Assembly: GCA_963971305.1 (NCBI GenBank)
Contig: OZ020309.1
Span: 1,233,001 to 1,297,000, forward strand
Direction of reading: 5' to 3'
DNA: 64,000 nucleotides
From: Arcuatula senhousia
Lineage: Eukaryota > Mollusca > Bivalvia > Mytilida > Mytilidae
Both the position numbers and the translations under genes were made by a program. Positions 46,350 through 57,639 of the stretch are shown here, piece after piece; position 1 is the stretch's first letter; the number at the start of each line of letters is the position of its first letter. The notes under the pieces are model-generated. The model did no database searches and was not told the origin of the DNA. It worked only from the letters and a program-made list of their open reading frames with translations.

Positions 46350-47272
46350 ATGTAGGTACCAGTCTTGTAAAAGATTTTTACTTCCTGGGTGCACGACGTC
46401 AAAACATGGACGCCAATAATATAGTCCCTATTTTTCTCTTTTTTTCTCCGCATCCCATATTTGAAAATGTACAATTTTTGACATTGATTTTAAAAGATAT
46501 ATAATTATTTTACTTGAAAAAAAAAAATTTGGTACCATTTTAGAAAACGGAAAATGTAGGGATATGCTGTTTACTATGGGTGGTGCGGCTAAGGATAAAC
46601 AGTAAAATGAAAGTGGAAAACATGCGACTTTCACTTTGAGGTTAGTTATTTTGAAAAACTTCGTGGCTTCATATGGTTTTCTTTGCATGAAATGATTTTT
46701 TCATCTTTCCCAAAGTACAGCATATGCTTGAAAGTTTGATTGAATAATTTTTAGAATTTTTAGAATTTTTTATTCCAATAGTTTAACATTATTGGCAATG
46801 GAAAATCTTTTACAAGACTGAGACCTGTACACTTTTAAACGTCTCATTATCTTCTATGGTTGGTGTTAATCAATCTCCACGTGATCTACTGAAAAGGCTC
46901 ATCATATACATGACAGAAGTAGGAATCCCCCCATACTGAAAAGGCTCATCATATACATGACAGAAGTAGGAATCCCCCCATCTTTGAACAAACATAATAA
47001 ACGTAGTTTTATTTGAATACACAATTTTATGGATACAAGAACCTTCTTGCACAAAAATATAGGCAATTAAATCTTCTGTTAATTAATCTTCTCTTATAAT
47101 ACAAAACCTCTTGGTTAAAGGGCTAAAAACGTAGCTGCTTTAGGCAGTTAATTTTCTTATCATTTACATGTAGTCAATACTTGAAAGTGTTTTTCTCTTT
47201 TTTAGCTATTAAATTTATACTTTCACTTGACAAGTCTACCTTCAAATTCTGAGGAATGGCGGTTAATCTCAC
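46350..47272. other. 3' flank of gene copy 2
   Basis: AT-rich. It has a two-copy 47 bp tandem duplication (GAAAAGGCTCATCATATACA at 46891 and 46938). AATAAA occurs on the minus strand at 47008-47013, about 260 bp past the stop. No gene seen. Confidence 0.5.
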
Positions 47273-50201
47273 TCAACTTGAGGAAATCTTATCTTTATTT
47301 GGTATAGTTGCCGAGCTTTTAAAGTGACTTTCTGGTTCAGAATGCGTCATAGTTTTGTCATTACCGGAAACACATTGTCCGCCATTTTTCAAATTAGACG
47401 AAAGCGAGGCTTTTGTTGCCACATTTAAAATTGGCGATGTACACGTTGTAGTCGAATTCGTTTGTTTAACCGTAGCAGAGAGTTGATCAGTAGGACGTGT
47501 TAATAAAACAACATTGTGTTTTTGTTTGATCCAGGATATGACGTCATCTGCGTCATTCTGAGATTTGACGACGAAGGCTGTAATGTTAGAGTTCGCAGAC
47601 TTTGTTGGGACAAGACTTGTTTCGCCATCTAGTTTCATCATAACAAACTGTTTACGTTCAGTTTTATGGCCAGAAAAAGTAGATATATTTCCGTCTTCAC
47701 GTGACAGAGACGAAGTCGTGACTGACGAAGTAGATACATTTCTTTTTGTACATAACAAAGCTGAAGATGAAGCTGAAGAAATAGATAAAATTTTGTCTGC
47801 ACGTGACAGAGCTGACGAAATAGAAACATTTCCATCTGCACAATCCAAAGATGACGACGAGGCTGACGAAATAGAAACATGTTTGTCCGCACTTCGCAAT
47901 GTTGAAGACGAAGCTGGCGAAATAGAAACATTTTTGTCTGCACGTGGCAATGATGAAGACGACGATACATTTCTGCCTTTAGATGGTAAAATTGAAGACG
48001 AATTTATATTTTCATTTTCTGGAAGCAGTTGCTGATCATCACGTATATTTGATGAAACAGAGTTGTCTAGTTTTTGTACCCCTTTCGCTTTACAACACAT
48101 TTTGCAAAAGCTTATTGTATTTTCGTTTTCCTGTCGTTTAAAGTATGAAGGAAAATTATCCCATTTCTTGTCTTTAGCAATCAAATCCTGACACAAACGT
48201 TTGACAACTTTTCTCCGACACAACTTAGAACAGTCAGTGGATTTATTTAGTTCCATGGTTTGCATTACAACATAGCATGGCATTCGTAAGCAGTCATCTT
48301 CTTTCGCTCCCGAGCTAAGTCGTACTTTGGCATTACTCACACTTAGATCAAATTCATAATTGAAATATCTAACTTCCTTTTCGTGTTCTAAACAAAGTAT
48401 TTCACGTTTATGATGATCTTTTATGCGCTTATCATTGGCTTCAGCTGTCTCTTTTTCACGGGCTTCAGCTGTCTCATTTTCACGGGCTTCAACTGTTTCT
48501 TTTTCACGGGCTTTCGCTGCTTTTTTTTCATTTGCTAAACGGAGTTTTTCACGTTTATAATGATCCTTAATGCGCTTTTCTACACGAGCCTTTTCCCTTT
48601 CTTTACTAACTTTTTTCTTTTCTTTACGCGTTTTCTTCCTTTGTATGCGACAATTTGCCTGTTTCGCCAAAGAAAATACGGCATCTATTTTAATATCACT
48701 TTCGCCATCAGATAGATTTAATATTTTAGAATTTTTCTCCAGTAGTTGTTCAATTCTCTGAGCCACAGATAACGTTCCAGTAGATTTACTATCATGCTTG
48801 GTGATATCTGCAGCAACCAAATCATTAACATAAGATTCTACACATTTTGTATTAATGTCTTCGGACAATGGCGGATCCACAGAAACACATTCAGAAGCAT
48901 CGTTTGACGATAGAATTTTCTTAGGGTCTGTAAAAGCATCTTGTGACGGTTTTATGACGATATCCTGCATTGTTTTGTGGTCTGTTAAAGCACCCGGTGA
49001 CAGTCCTTTGACGGTATTCTGCATGACATTGGGATCTATTGAAGCATTTGGTGACGGTTCTGTGACAGTATTCTGCATGACCCTGGGGTCTTCTATTGAA
49101 GCATCTGGTGACGGTTCTATGACAATTTTCTGCATGACCTTGGGGTCTATTGAAGCATTTAGTGACGGTTCTATGACGGTATTCTGCATGAGCTTGGGAT
49201 CTATTAAAGCATCTGGTGACGGTTTTATGACGATATTCTGTATGGTTTTAGGGTCTATTGAAGCACCTGGTGACGGTATTTTAACAATATCTTGCATGGT
49301 CTGTCGTGTAACTGTCGGGCGACCTAAAGGTGTTTTATGCTTATATGTACTTGTTTCAATTGGTGTATTGGGTCTTTCTGCTCCTGCTGTTTGCAACGAT
49401 GGTAAAGAACGGCTGGTACTCGTCGTCAACTTGCAATTACTTGCTTCAATGGGTCTAATATTACTTGCTTGTAAAAGAGGAGGCCTGAATGATGCTGTCT
49501 GAGATTTTGTAACCAGTTGCTCAGATATTCTATTGCTTATTGGGGAAGTAAAGCGGGAAATTATGTTTTCTGTTTGTATTGAACAAGGCACTAAATTAGA
49601 CGGCATTGTTAAAGACGATAAACTCGGCTGACAACTTAAAGAGTTCCCTTGAGAAGATATTCCTTGTTTTGCTGTGAATACAATAGGTCTTTCATCCGTC
49701 ACATGATCTGATGACCCTCCACTGCTGCTTTGAGACATGGACGTAGCATTAGAGGCATTCGAACATGTTATCAAATTTATTGGTTTATATTTTCTAGTCC
49801 GTCCTTTCCTACAAGTGACGTTCCCCGAGTTGGAATCAAGCCCCATCCACATTATTGTTTTTGTCAAAGGTTGGTCATGTTGGTCCTGATGTTTTGTTGG
49901 TGCAGTCTTAAACTGATTTTTGTCTTTGTCTATCGAGGTGGATGAAAGGAATTGATCTTTCAGAACTACCCATGAGGTTTGTCCAGTGGTCTCATTTTGC
50001 TGTACATAACCAAGTAGTCTTGCCTTCTTTGGAGTGGTTGGTGGAATCTGTTTTGATGTACAAGACGAACGGGGGCATACTATTTCAATTTTCTGTTGCT
50101 TTAAAACCTCATCTGAAAATTTGTCAGGCCATCTTCTCTTCAACGATGCAATAACCTCCTCACTGGTAGGAACCAACATCTTGATAAAATCGTTGTTCTG
50201 T
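47273..50201 (-). CDS. Last exon (C) of gene copy 2; uncharacterised low-complexity protein
   Basis: The exon starts at 50201 after a GTGTTTTTTTTTTCAG acceptor and ends at TGA 47273-47275. With exons 52303-52461 and 55122-56346 it gives at least about 1437 residues. Order: conserved start (QNNDF..SEEVIASLKRRWPDKFSDE, IVCPRSSC, PKKARLLGYVQQ); a basic patch CRKGRTRKYKP where copy 1 has KRGRPRK, so the AT-hook core is lost; about eight 18-residue repeats EPSPxASIDPKxMQ (48920-49290); a long Lys/Glu coiled-coil with EAREKETAEAREKE repeats (48400-48620); CSKLCRRKVVKRLC; FCKMCCK; a Ser-rich segment of ~17-residue repeats such as NVSISSASSS (47690-47990), absent from copy 1; and the shared C-terminal KTERKQFVMMK..DADDVISWIKQ. 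Family unrecognised. Confidence 0.8.
47690..47990 (-). repeat. Ser-rich ~17-residue coding repeat, copy 2 only
   Basis: Units such as ADKNVSISPASSSTLRS and ADGNVSISSAL repeat about seven times in frame. Copy 1 goes from DKK directly to DGKIST, skipping this and the preceding FCKMCCK region. Confidence 0.75.
48920..49290 (-). repeat. 54 bp coding minisatellite (18-residue repeats), copy 2
   Basis: About eight in-frame units encode variants of NTVIEPSPNASIDPKVMQ. The plus-strand open frame across it is a shadow. Units differ more from one another than in copy 1. Confidence 0.8.
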
Positions 50202-50329
50202 CTGAAAAAAAAAACACATTCAACAAGTGCAACATTTTTTAGGAGATGACATGGGGTCTGAATTGTTTTTTATTGAGGATTATCTGAAAATCAAGTAGTT
50301 ATTTAGTTTGTGATCAAGTAACCAAAATT

Positions 50330-50638
50330 AAAACTACGTAGTCAAAATGACCCAGTGATCAAGTAATTACCAAATGACCTAGTGACCAAGTAATCACCCC
50401 TCAGTAATCAAGTAATTCCTAAATGACCCAGTGATAAAGTAATCACTACTCAGTGTTCAAATAATTACCAAACGATTCAGTGGTCACGTAATCACCAAAT
50501 GACCCAGTGATCAAGTAATCACCAAACGAGTCAGTTGTGCAAGTAATCACCAAATGACTTAGTGGTCAAGTAATCATCAAATGACTTAGTAATCAGGTAA
50601 TCACCAAATCACTCAGTGATCAAGTAATCACTGTTTAA
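50330..50638. repeat. Intronic minisatellite, ~30 bp units, copy 2
   Basis: About ten degenerate units ATGACCCAGTGATCAAGTAATCACCAA. Homologous to the array at 25690-26590. It is cut at its end by the TTAA element; one further partial unit (ATGACACATTGATCAGGTT) resumes at 51822. Confidence 0.85.
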
Positions 50639-51817
50639 GAGCCTGTTCATGAGAAAACCATGCAAAATCGTCCAATAGCAATGTTTTCATTTTTGTAAAA
50701 GGTATAGTGCAACTGAAAGACCATCCTATAAGACGTATTCAGGCAATTTTTTTTTTCGAAAAATTAAAGATGGCCGCCCTACAGGCCTCAATAGCTATAT
50801 ATAGCATTCATCGAATTTTTCTGTGATTTCAATAATTTTTTTATAAAAAATAAGACATTTTCATTGTGATTTTTTTAGTTTACGTATATTGAATGACAAT
50901 GATGTTTTGTCTTTCAAATACAGTGCAATTTTTGTAATTCATAATTTTGGTTCCTCTGGTACCTTTAGGTAGGACTTGGGCAGTATTCCAGACTGTTCAA
51001 AAATGCTGAAATTTGTCAATTGTAAGGGTACTTATTGTCCAAGGTAACACTTTTTTATCCTTATTTTATATTTTTATCTTTCACCCTTAATCCCCGAGTA
51101 TATGTCTTTCCCGGCCCTTAAATGGTACTTGTATTGTGATCATCTGTTATATCAAATGTCCTAATTGTATTTTGTTTCATAGCAAACACATTCAGATTTT
51201 TAAACTGAATCCTCCAAAAAGTGGATTTTATGTAGAATTATCAAAACATGTCATTGTTTCCTAGCTGTGGCTAAGTCAAAATGTAAAATCCCAGCTTGGC
51301 TTTTTGATATGTTTGTCTTGATATTTTATTGTTTTTGAATTTCTAAAAGATAAGGATAAAAAAGCGTTACCTTGGACTATAAGTAGTACCCTTAAAAAAT
51401 AACACATTGCAGCATTTTTGAACAGTCTGTAATTCTGCCGAAGTCCTACCTAAAGGTACCAGAGGAACCAAAATTATGAATTACGAAAATTGCACTGTAT
51501 TTGAAAGACAAAACATCACTTTTTCAAAAAACATTGATACTATTTTAATTCCATCTATGTATACTGGAAAAAATCACAATGAAAATGTCAAATTTTCAAA
51601 TAAAATTTGATTGAAATAAGCAATAAATCAGATCAAGAAAGCTATATATAGCTATTGAGGCCTGTAGGGCGGCCATCTTAAATTTTTCGAAAAAATAAAT
51701 TTGCATGAATAAGTTTTATAGAATGGTCTTTCAGTTGCAATATACCTTTTACATAATTAAAAACCTTGCTACTGGACAAAATTTACAATTTTGCAGGGTT
51801 TTCTCATGAACAGGCTC
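50639..51817. mobile_element. TTAA-flanked near-palindromic TIR element
   Basis: 1,179 bp between TTAA at 50635-50638 and TTAA at 51818-51821. The ends read GAGCCTGTTCATGAGAAAAC and its complement. Inverted homology runs most of its length: left arm to about 51062, right arm from about 51353. It includes AGATGGCCGCCCTACAGGCC, GTACCTTTAGGTAGGACTT and AGGTAACACTTTTTTATCC. Only ~290 bp is unpaired. TTAA targets are used by piggyBac-like and a few other superfamilies. There is no transposase. It interrupts the intronic minisatellite of copy 2. Confidence 0.85.
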
Positions 51818-51889
51818 TTAAATGACACATTGATCAGGTTACAAGGAAATCCATGGAGAGCTTAAATTGGAACTGATTACTCTTCCGTT

Positions 51890-52090
51890 ACACCTAAGTT
51901 CACTTTCGTTACCACTTGACTTCGCGTTGTTGAATGCTGTTCAGTTGATTTTATGTTTTTTATGTTTTGTTTTTATACAGTCTGATTCTTGGTGCTGTTT
52001 TCGTTCGTATTAACTGGTTCTGTCATTGCCCTTTGGGACTTGACAGTTGGATACCCCATTGTTACCTCGTTGCTTCTTGTTTAAAAGTTG
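51890..52090 (+). repeat. Dispersed repeat family M copy
   Basis: It contains TTCGCGTTGTTGAATGCTGT, GTTTTCGTTCGTATTAACTGG and GGGACTTGACAGTTGGATAC. It is the fullest family M copy here, in the intron between exons B and C of copy 2. Confidence 0.55.
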
Positions 52091-52302
52091 TTGAATGATG
52101 TCATTGGTACAGAGGTAATCTCCTGATCATTATCGCTGGTGTCTCACGTCTGTGTTGTGTTTTTGTTATTGCCGTCAGTACTGAAGACAACAGAACTCAA
52201 AGAGGTACATTTTGATGACCCAGCAATGAAGCGCTGTTTGTAAGGATTTCTTGTAATTTTCAATTCAAATTATTTTATTTTTCTAATGTAACGCTTGCTT
52301 AC

Positions 52303-52461
52303 CTCTCTGTATAATTTGATGGGGCTTCTTCTGGGTGTTTGGATATACATGTAGAATGATCTTTTGTTGAATTAAATTCCTCTTTGTTGATTTTCTCATC
52401 TCCTTCATTAAGCATGTTAAGAAAGACTCCATTCCGCTTTTCATCTCGTCTTCCGTTGACA
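52303..52461 (-). CDS. Small exon (B) of gene copy 2
   Basis: 159 bp exon. The acceptor ATTTTATCGTTAG precedes TGTCAACGG at 52461. The donor AGAG|GTAAGC is at 52303. It is open in the frame required by both neighbours. The peptide starts VNGRRDEKRNGVF, includes INKEEFNSTKDHS and ends SNYTER. It has the same phases as exon B of copy 1 and is 15 bp longer in frame. Confidence 0.8.
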
Positions 52462-52589
52462 CTAACGATAAAATATGAAAATATAATTAAAGTGTTGAAT
52501 AAGCCTTATATATCAAATTAGTCTTGAACTGTAGACCAATCATACTTATTACTTTGCATGCTAAGCAAGATCTCCCCTTAGCACCAGAG

Positions 52590-53085
52590 TCACGTGATGA
52601 CGTAAGATCGCGTTGTTGTATGCTGTTCCACGTGATGACATGAGATCGCGTTGTTGTTTGCTGTTCCACGTGACGACGTAAGATCGCGTTGTTGTATGCT
52701 GTTCCACGTGACGACGTGAGATCGCGTTGTTGTATGCTGTTCCACGTGACGACGTGAGATCGCGTTGTTGTATGCTGTTCCACGTGACGACGTGAGATCG
52801 CGTTGTTGTATGCTGTTCCACGTGACGACGTGAGATCGCGTTGTTGTATGCTGTTCCACGTGACGACGTAAGATCGCGTTGTTGTATGCTGTTCCACGTG
52901 ACGACGTGAGATCGCGTTGTTGTATGCTGTTCCACGTGACGACGTGAGATCGCGTTGGTGTATGCTGTACCACGTGACGACGTGAGATCGCGTTGTTGTA
53001 TGCTGTACCACGTGACGACGTGAGATCGCGTTGTTGTATGCTGTTCCACGTGACGACGTGAGATCGCGTTGGTGTATGCTGTTTG
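52590..53085. repeat. 38 bp minisatellite with CACGTG, 13 copies
   Basis: Thirteen near-identical units CCACGTGACGACGTGAGATC, GCGTTGTTGTATGCTGTT (exact 38 bp period, e.g. 52681, 52719, 52757). Each contains the palindrome CACGTG and a second ACGTGA. Copy 1 has one diverged unit (about 28715-28750). Because 38 is not a multiple of three and the minus strand has no stops, three overlapping ORFs arise; none is a gene. Confidence 0.95.
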
Positions 53086-53236
53086 GTCGGCTTTTTCTGA
53101 TGTTCTCATTTGTGTTTACTGGTATTGACATTCAAATGCTTTATTGGTACATATTATCTTCTACAATGATTATGCCTCGAGGAAAACTTAAAAGTCAGGT
53201 TTGAAAATTTAGCATTTTCAATTAAAACAAATATGA

Positions 53237-54495
53237 GTTGAACATTTAAGCAAGCAACAGCTTTTCTCTATCTACAATAGTTTTCATCATGTCTATAGGT
53301 CAAAAACACTATTTTTCACTTTTAAGGGGCCGTAATCCTAATAAGGGGTCATCTGACAATTTCGACCCTATGGAGACTTTTGTAGAGCTAAATGAGCTGA
53401 ACATTTAAGCAAGCAACAGCTAATCTCTATCTGCAATAGTTTTTATTCTGTAGGCCAAAAACATGAAAAACGCTATTTTTCAGGGGCCGTAACCCTTATA
53501 AGGGATCATCTGACAACTTGGACCCTATGGCAACTTTTGTATAGCTAAATGAACTGAGCATTTAAGCAAGCAACATCTAATCCCTATCTGCAATAGTTTC
53601 ATTCTATAGGCCAAAAACATGAAAAAACGCTATTTTTCAAGTGCCGTAACCCCTATAAGGGATCATCTGACAACTTCGACCCTATGGAGACTTTTGTAGA
53701 GCTAAATGAGCTGAACATTTAAGCAAGCAACAGCTAATCTCTATCTGCAATAGTTTTCATTCTGTAGGCCAAAAACATGAAAAACGCTATTTTTCAGGGG
53801 CGTAACCCCTATAAGAGATGATCTGACAACTTTGACCCTATGAAGACTTTTGTAGAGCTAAATGAGCTGAACATTTTATCAAGCAACAGCTTTTCTCTAT
53901 CTGCAATAGTTTTCATTCTACAGGCCAAAAACACTATTTTTCGCCTTTAAGGGGCTGTAACCCCTATAAGGGGTCATCTGACAACTTCGATCCTATGGTG
54001 ACTTTTGTAGAGCTAAATGAGCTGAACATTTTAAGCAAGCAACAGCAAATCTCTACCTGCAATAGTTTTCATTCTATAGGCAAAAAACATGCAAAACGCT
54101 ATTTTTCACCTTTAAGGGGCTGTAACCCCTACATGTATAAGGGATCATCTGACATCTTCGACCAAATGGAAACTTTAGTAGAACTTTTGATGCTGAAGCA
54201 GTAGGTTGGCACCAGATTTCATCTATCTCTTATACTTTTTGGTTTACAAGCCAAAAACAGTAGTCTGACCCCCTGGTCTATTTTTAGTAACGGTGGCCAT
54301 GTTTTTTGACTGATCAAAAATTGAAACACAAGTTTGGTGCAGGACACCCTAAGGTTCATTCATACCAAGTTTCATAAAATTCTGTTCAGTAGTTTCAGAG
54401 GAGAAGATGTTTGAAAAATTGTTAACAGACGACGACGACGGACGCCAAGTGATGGTAATAGCTCACATGGACCTCCGGTCCAGGTGAGCTAAAAA
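53237..54495 (+). mobile_element. 5'-truncated Helitron-like element D (relative of element B)
   Basis: About six ~155 bp units with GAGCTGAACATTTAAGCAAG and GCAATAGTTTTCATTCT, then GTAACGGTGGCCATGTTTTT, GACGACGACGGACGCCAAGT, the hairpin TGGACC-TCC-GGTCCA and CAGGTGAGCTAAAA. The GGCTCC hairpin start is missing. It lies in the intron between exons A and B of copy 2 and is not present in copy 1. Confidence 0.8.
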
Positions 54496-55121
54496 TGATT
54501 GGATATCAATAAACTTTTGTTTCTAATTTCCATTTGAACTTTTTTGCTCTTTGTCTAAAAAGGAGGCCTTTCTCTGACCTTTTCAAGACAGGATTTTGAG
54601 TTGTATCCATAATGTTAACCTTGGTCTAATCTTAAAATGACTAGCAGCGTCTACTGGCCTGGTTGAAGGCTCTTGGCTGTTTTTCATTGTGTATTTTTTT
54701 TTAATTTCCGCTTGTTAGAGCGGGCTGTGTTGAGTACGCGAATTCGACATGATGACATCTCTTTTTTTCTACATATGATTAATTGTTTTAATTAGTTTTT
54801 ATGTCATATTTGTGATTCGTGTGCTGTGTTTTGGTTCATGTGCTGTGTTTTTGTTAGTACCCGGCCCCAATCGGCATTCCTCGGTCAGGTCCGCTACGTT
54901 ACGAACTAAATAGAAGCTGAAGTTGCGACGGGGAAGAGATGATTGAGATGCCAGTACCTAGTCACGTGATTGCAGTCAATTTCTGATCATTGAAACATAT
55001 GACATGTTTCTCCGTGCTTTCGCCTTATTTTGTCGTTTCGTTTTGGGCATTTATTGACCCTCGGGTTTAGATTACTTCGGTAGTTTTTACCCTTTTAGAT
55101 TTCAATCTTTATTATAGATAC
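54496..55121. other. Intron sequence of copy 2 next to exon A
   Basis: It contains dispersed-repeat phrases (GCGTCTACTGGCCTGGTTGAAGGC, as at 7980-8010). Near 55070-55110 is TTACTTCGGTAGTTTT, shared with copy 1 at about 28980-29000, which confirms intron homology. Confidence 0.55.
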
Positions 55122-56346
55122 CTTTCTAGCTCAGTGGTTGGTGATTCTACTGTGCATTCACTGTCCGCAACTCCGATCATGACGTCACTTTCCACTCGAG
55201 CTCTTTTATCAATAGGCATTACTTCCTTTTCTATTTTTTCTCCATCACCTTTAATCACATCACTTTGATCTGTTTGTTTAAGTTTTTTATCGATTGCTTC
55301 TGGATTCATTTCTATCGTGATGTTTTGTGAGTCTTCTAAGCATCGACCTTCTACATCCTTAATCGTGACGTCACTTCCTACTTGAAGTCTTTCCTCAATA
55401 GTTTCTAGGTTAATTTCTTGTTTGATGTTATGTGTATCTTCTAAGTATTGTCCTTCAGAATCATGTATCATACCATCACATTCCACTTTAAGACTTTCAT
55501 TAATAGTTTGTGAATAGTTTTCTGGTTTGTGTGTGTCTTCCAAGCATTCACCTTCGGCATCGTGAATCATACCATCAGATTCCACCTTAAAATTTTCATC
55601 AATAGTTTCAAGTTTGTAAGCTTGTGTGGTTTCGGTGCATTCGCTCACAGAGTCATCGTTCACGTCACCAATTTCGACTTTTATTTCGAAAGGTATGACT
55701 TCAGTTTGTCTTAAATCACCAATATCGATTGCGATTTCACTTTGCTCTATAGTTTTTAGAGAATCATCAATTGTTAAGACGTCATTCTGGTTTTTTTCGT
55801 CATCATCTTCATCGTTTGAATCAACGTCCATATCCTCTCTTTCTTCTTTGATTTCATCTACTTCCATAACGAGGGGATCTTTTATTTCATCTATGTTGTT
55901 TTTGTCACTGTTTGGAATAAACAGATCTGAAGACAAATCAATAGTACGATCATCTATAAAGTTCAAGGGGTCAGCGTCATTACCAGCCAATGAATTTGCT
56001 GGAGAAAAATCAGGTTCTTCCTTCATTTCAAACAGTATTGGTTCATGTTGATCCTTCTTTTCCATAAAGTCTTGATTCAGATAGGTTTTATTTTCACATA
56101 TTTTGTCGATAAAAGGTAAACGTTCGGAGTTGCCATTTTTATGAAGGTCATCGTCCGATTTCAATGACAGAGGCTGAGAAAGAGGCTGTTCCATTTTTGC
56201 ACTTCCCGCTGCCGTAAATTTGTGCTTCGAAGAAGATGGCTTGAAATCAAAAGATAAAATATTTTCCGCTGTATGTGATGCCACTATTGGTGAATCGTAG
56301 AGTATTCGTCCATTCTGTACTTTAACTAAGTCAATCAAGTGGTCAT
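55122..56346 (-). CDS. Large acidic exon (A) of gene copy 2
   Basis: 1,225 bp exon. The acceptor TTTTACATCTTTTAG precedes ATGACCACTTG at 56346. The donor GAAAG|GTATCT is at 55122. It begins with two bases completing Asp (DDHLIDLVKV). The acidic protein is collinear with copy 1: SHTAENILSFDFKPSSS, EPDFSPANSLAG, DDRTIDLSSD, MEVDEIKEEREDMDVD, VIPFEIKVEI. Then come four or five ~33-residue repeats of the type TIxExLKVExDGMIHDxEGxxLEDTxNIK, more regular than in copy 1. IKEE and IKQE sites recur. The frame's first Met (56368 side) is intronic, so the true 5' exon(s) lie upstream and were not found. Function unknown. Confidence 0.8.
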
Positions 56347-56529
56347 CTAAAAGATGTAAAATAAGCAATTAAATATTTTAAAGCTGATATTGTCATGAAT
56401 ATAAAACGACAGGAAAATGTGTCAAACAGACACGGTGCCCCGTCTGTATATTTATCAAACAGCTAGGTTATCTATCGATTACGAAGCTCACCTCATTACC
56501 CATTATTGTCACTAAGCAGGAATTGACTT

Positions 56530-57370
56530 TAACTTTTCATTATTTGTAGTGCTCATTCATGCAGAAAAAGAAGGTCACAGCCAGCATCTGAACCATATGT
56601 CTGGTTAATCATTCCTATATGCACCTACCATATCACTTTGGTTGAATTTGTACTTTCCTGTTGTCAGGAATGAACCTTAATCATTCTTCTGTAAGTGGCC
56701 ATCCATTTGAAAAATATTGTGGTTAGCATCACTAGGTGCACCTACCATACAAATATGTTTCATATGTCACTTTTCAGTTAGCAGGAATGGACTTTAATCG
56801 TTATTCTGTTAGAGGTAATCCATGCGGAAAATATAGATCAAATCCAGCATCAGAAGCATGCATTGTGCTTAGCATCATAAGGTGCACCTATCATACCAAT
56901 ATGGTTGGTTGGCACTTGTCAGTAAGCGGGAATGGACTTTCACAATTTTTATGTACGTGGTCACCCATGCGGAAAATATAGGTCACATCCTGAAGCATGT
57001 ATTGTGCTAAGCATCATTAGGTGCATCTGCCAGACCAATATAGTTGATATGTGTACATTAAATTTTGCAGGATTTGACTTAAACCATTCTTCTGTTAGAG
57101 GTCATCCATGCGGCAAATATAGATCAAATTCATCATCAGAAGCATGCGTTGTGCTAAGCATCATTAGGTGCACCTATCATACCAATATGGTTGGTTGGCA
57201 CTTGTCAGTAAGCGGGAATGGACTTTCACAATTTTTATGTACGTGGTCACCCATGCGGAAAATATAGGTCACATCCTGAAGCATGTATTGTGCTAAGCAT
57301 CAATAGGTGCATCTACCATATCAATATGGTTGATGTGGCACTTGTCAGTAGGTGGGAATTCGGACGAACA
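56530..57370 (+). repeat. ~135 bp tandem repeat array upstream of copy 2 exon A
   Basis: Degenerate units with GGAATGGACTTTAA(T/A)C, ATCCATGCGGAAAATATAG, TGTGCTAAGCATCATTAGGT and GCACCTATCATACCAATATGG. A two-unit block is repeated almost exactly with offset 286 (ACCAATATGGTTGGTTGGCA at 56895 and 57181). It ends at about 57370-57540 with GCATAAAA ends preceded by TATGCCCCC phrases. The short plus-strand ORFs follow the repeat and are not genes. Confidence 0.75.
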
Positions 57371-57639
57371 GACACGAACATTGTATGCCCCCTTCTTTCG
57401 TATGCAGGGCATAAAACAACCGTATAACAAGAATATGTCCAAAAGACATAATGCCCTATCTCGAAACATTTTGGATGGATCGACGAACGGAAGGTCGGAT
57501 AGACCTGAGCACTATATGCCCCCTACTTTCGAAGGTGGGGCATAAAATACAAAACACTAAGCTAGGTATCATTTAACTGTCAACACAGAGATATGTATCG
57601 CCTCTCGTAGCTGGATACTGTTAGTGTATAAACTGAATA

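Noticed and set aside
47565..48035. 156-codon plus-strand ORF, acidic
   Set aside because: Antisense shadow of the Ser-rich repeats of gene copy 2.
48855..49502. 215-codon plus-strand ORF
   Set aside because: Antisense shadow of the 18-residue repeats in gene copy 2.
52590..53085. CRISPR-like array
   Set aside because: The units are contiguous, with no unique spacers, and the genome is animal. It is a minisatellite.
52487..53131. Three overlapping minus-strand ORFs (214, 182 and 127 codons) of Thr/Arg/His-rich repeats
   Set aside because: They are the three frames of one stop-free 38 bp array, which is not a multiple of three. Codon use is purely that of the repeat, and the region is an intron of gene copy 2.
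56736..57427. Series of short plus-strand ORFs with HPCGKYRS phrases
   Set aside because: They follow the ~135 bp tandem repeat and shift frame between units. No start, splice or domain evidence.
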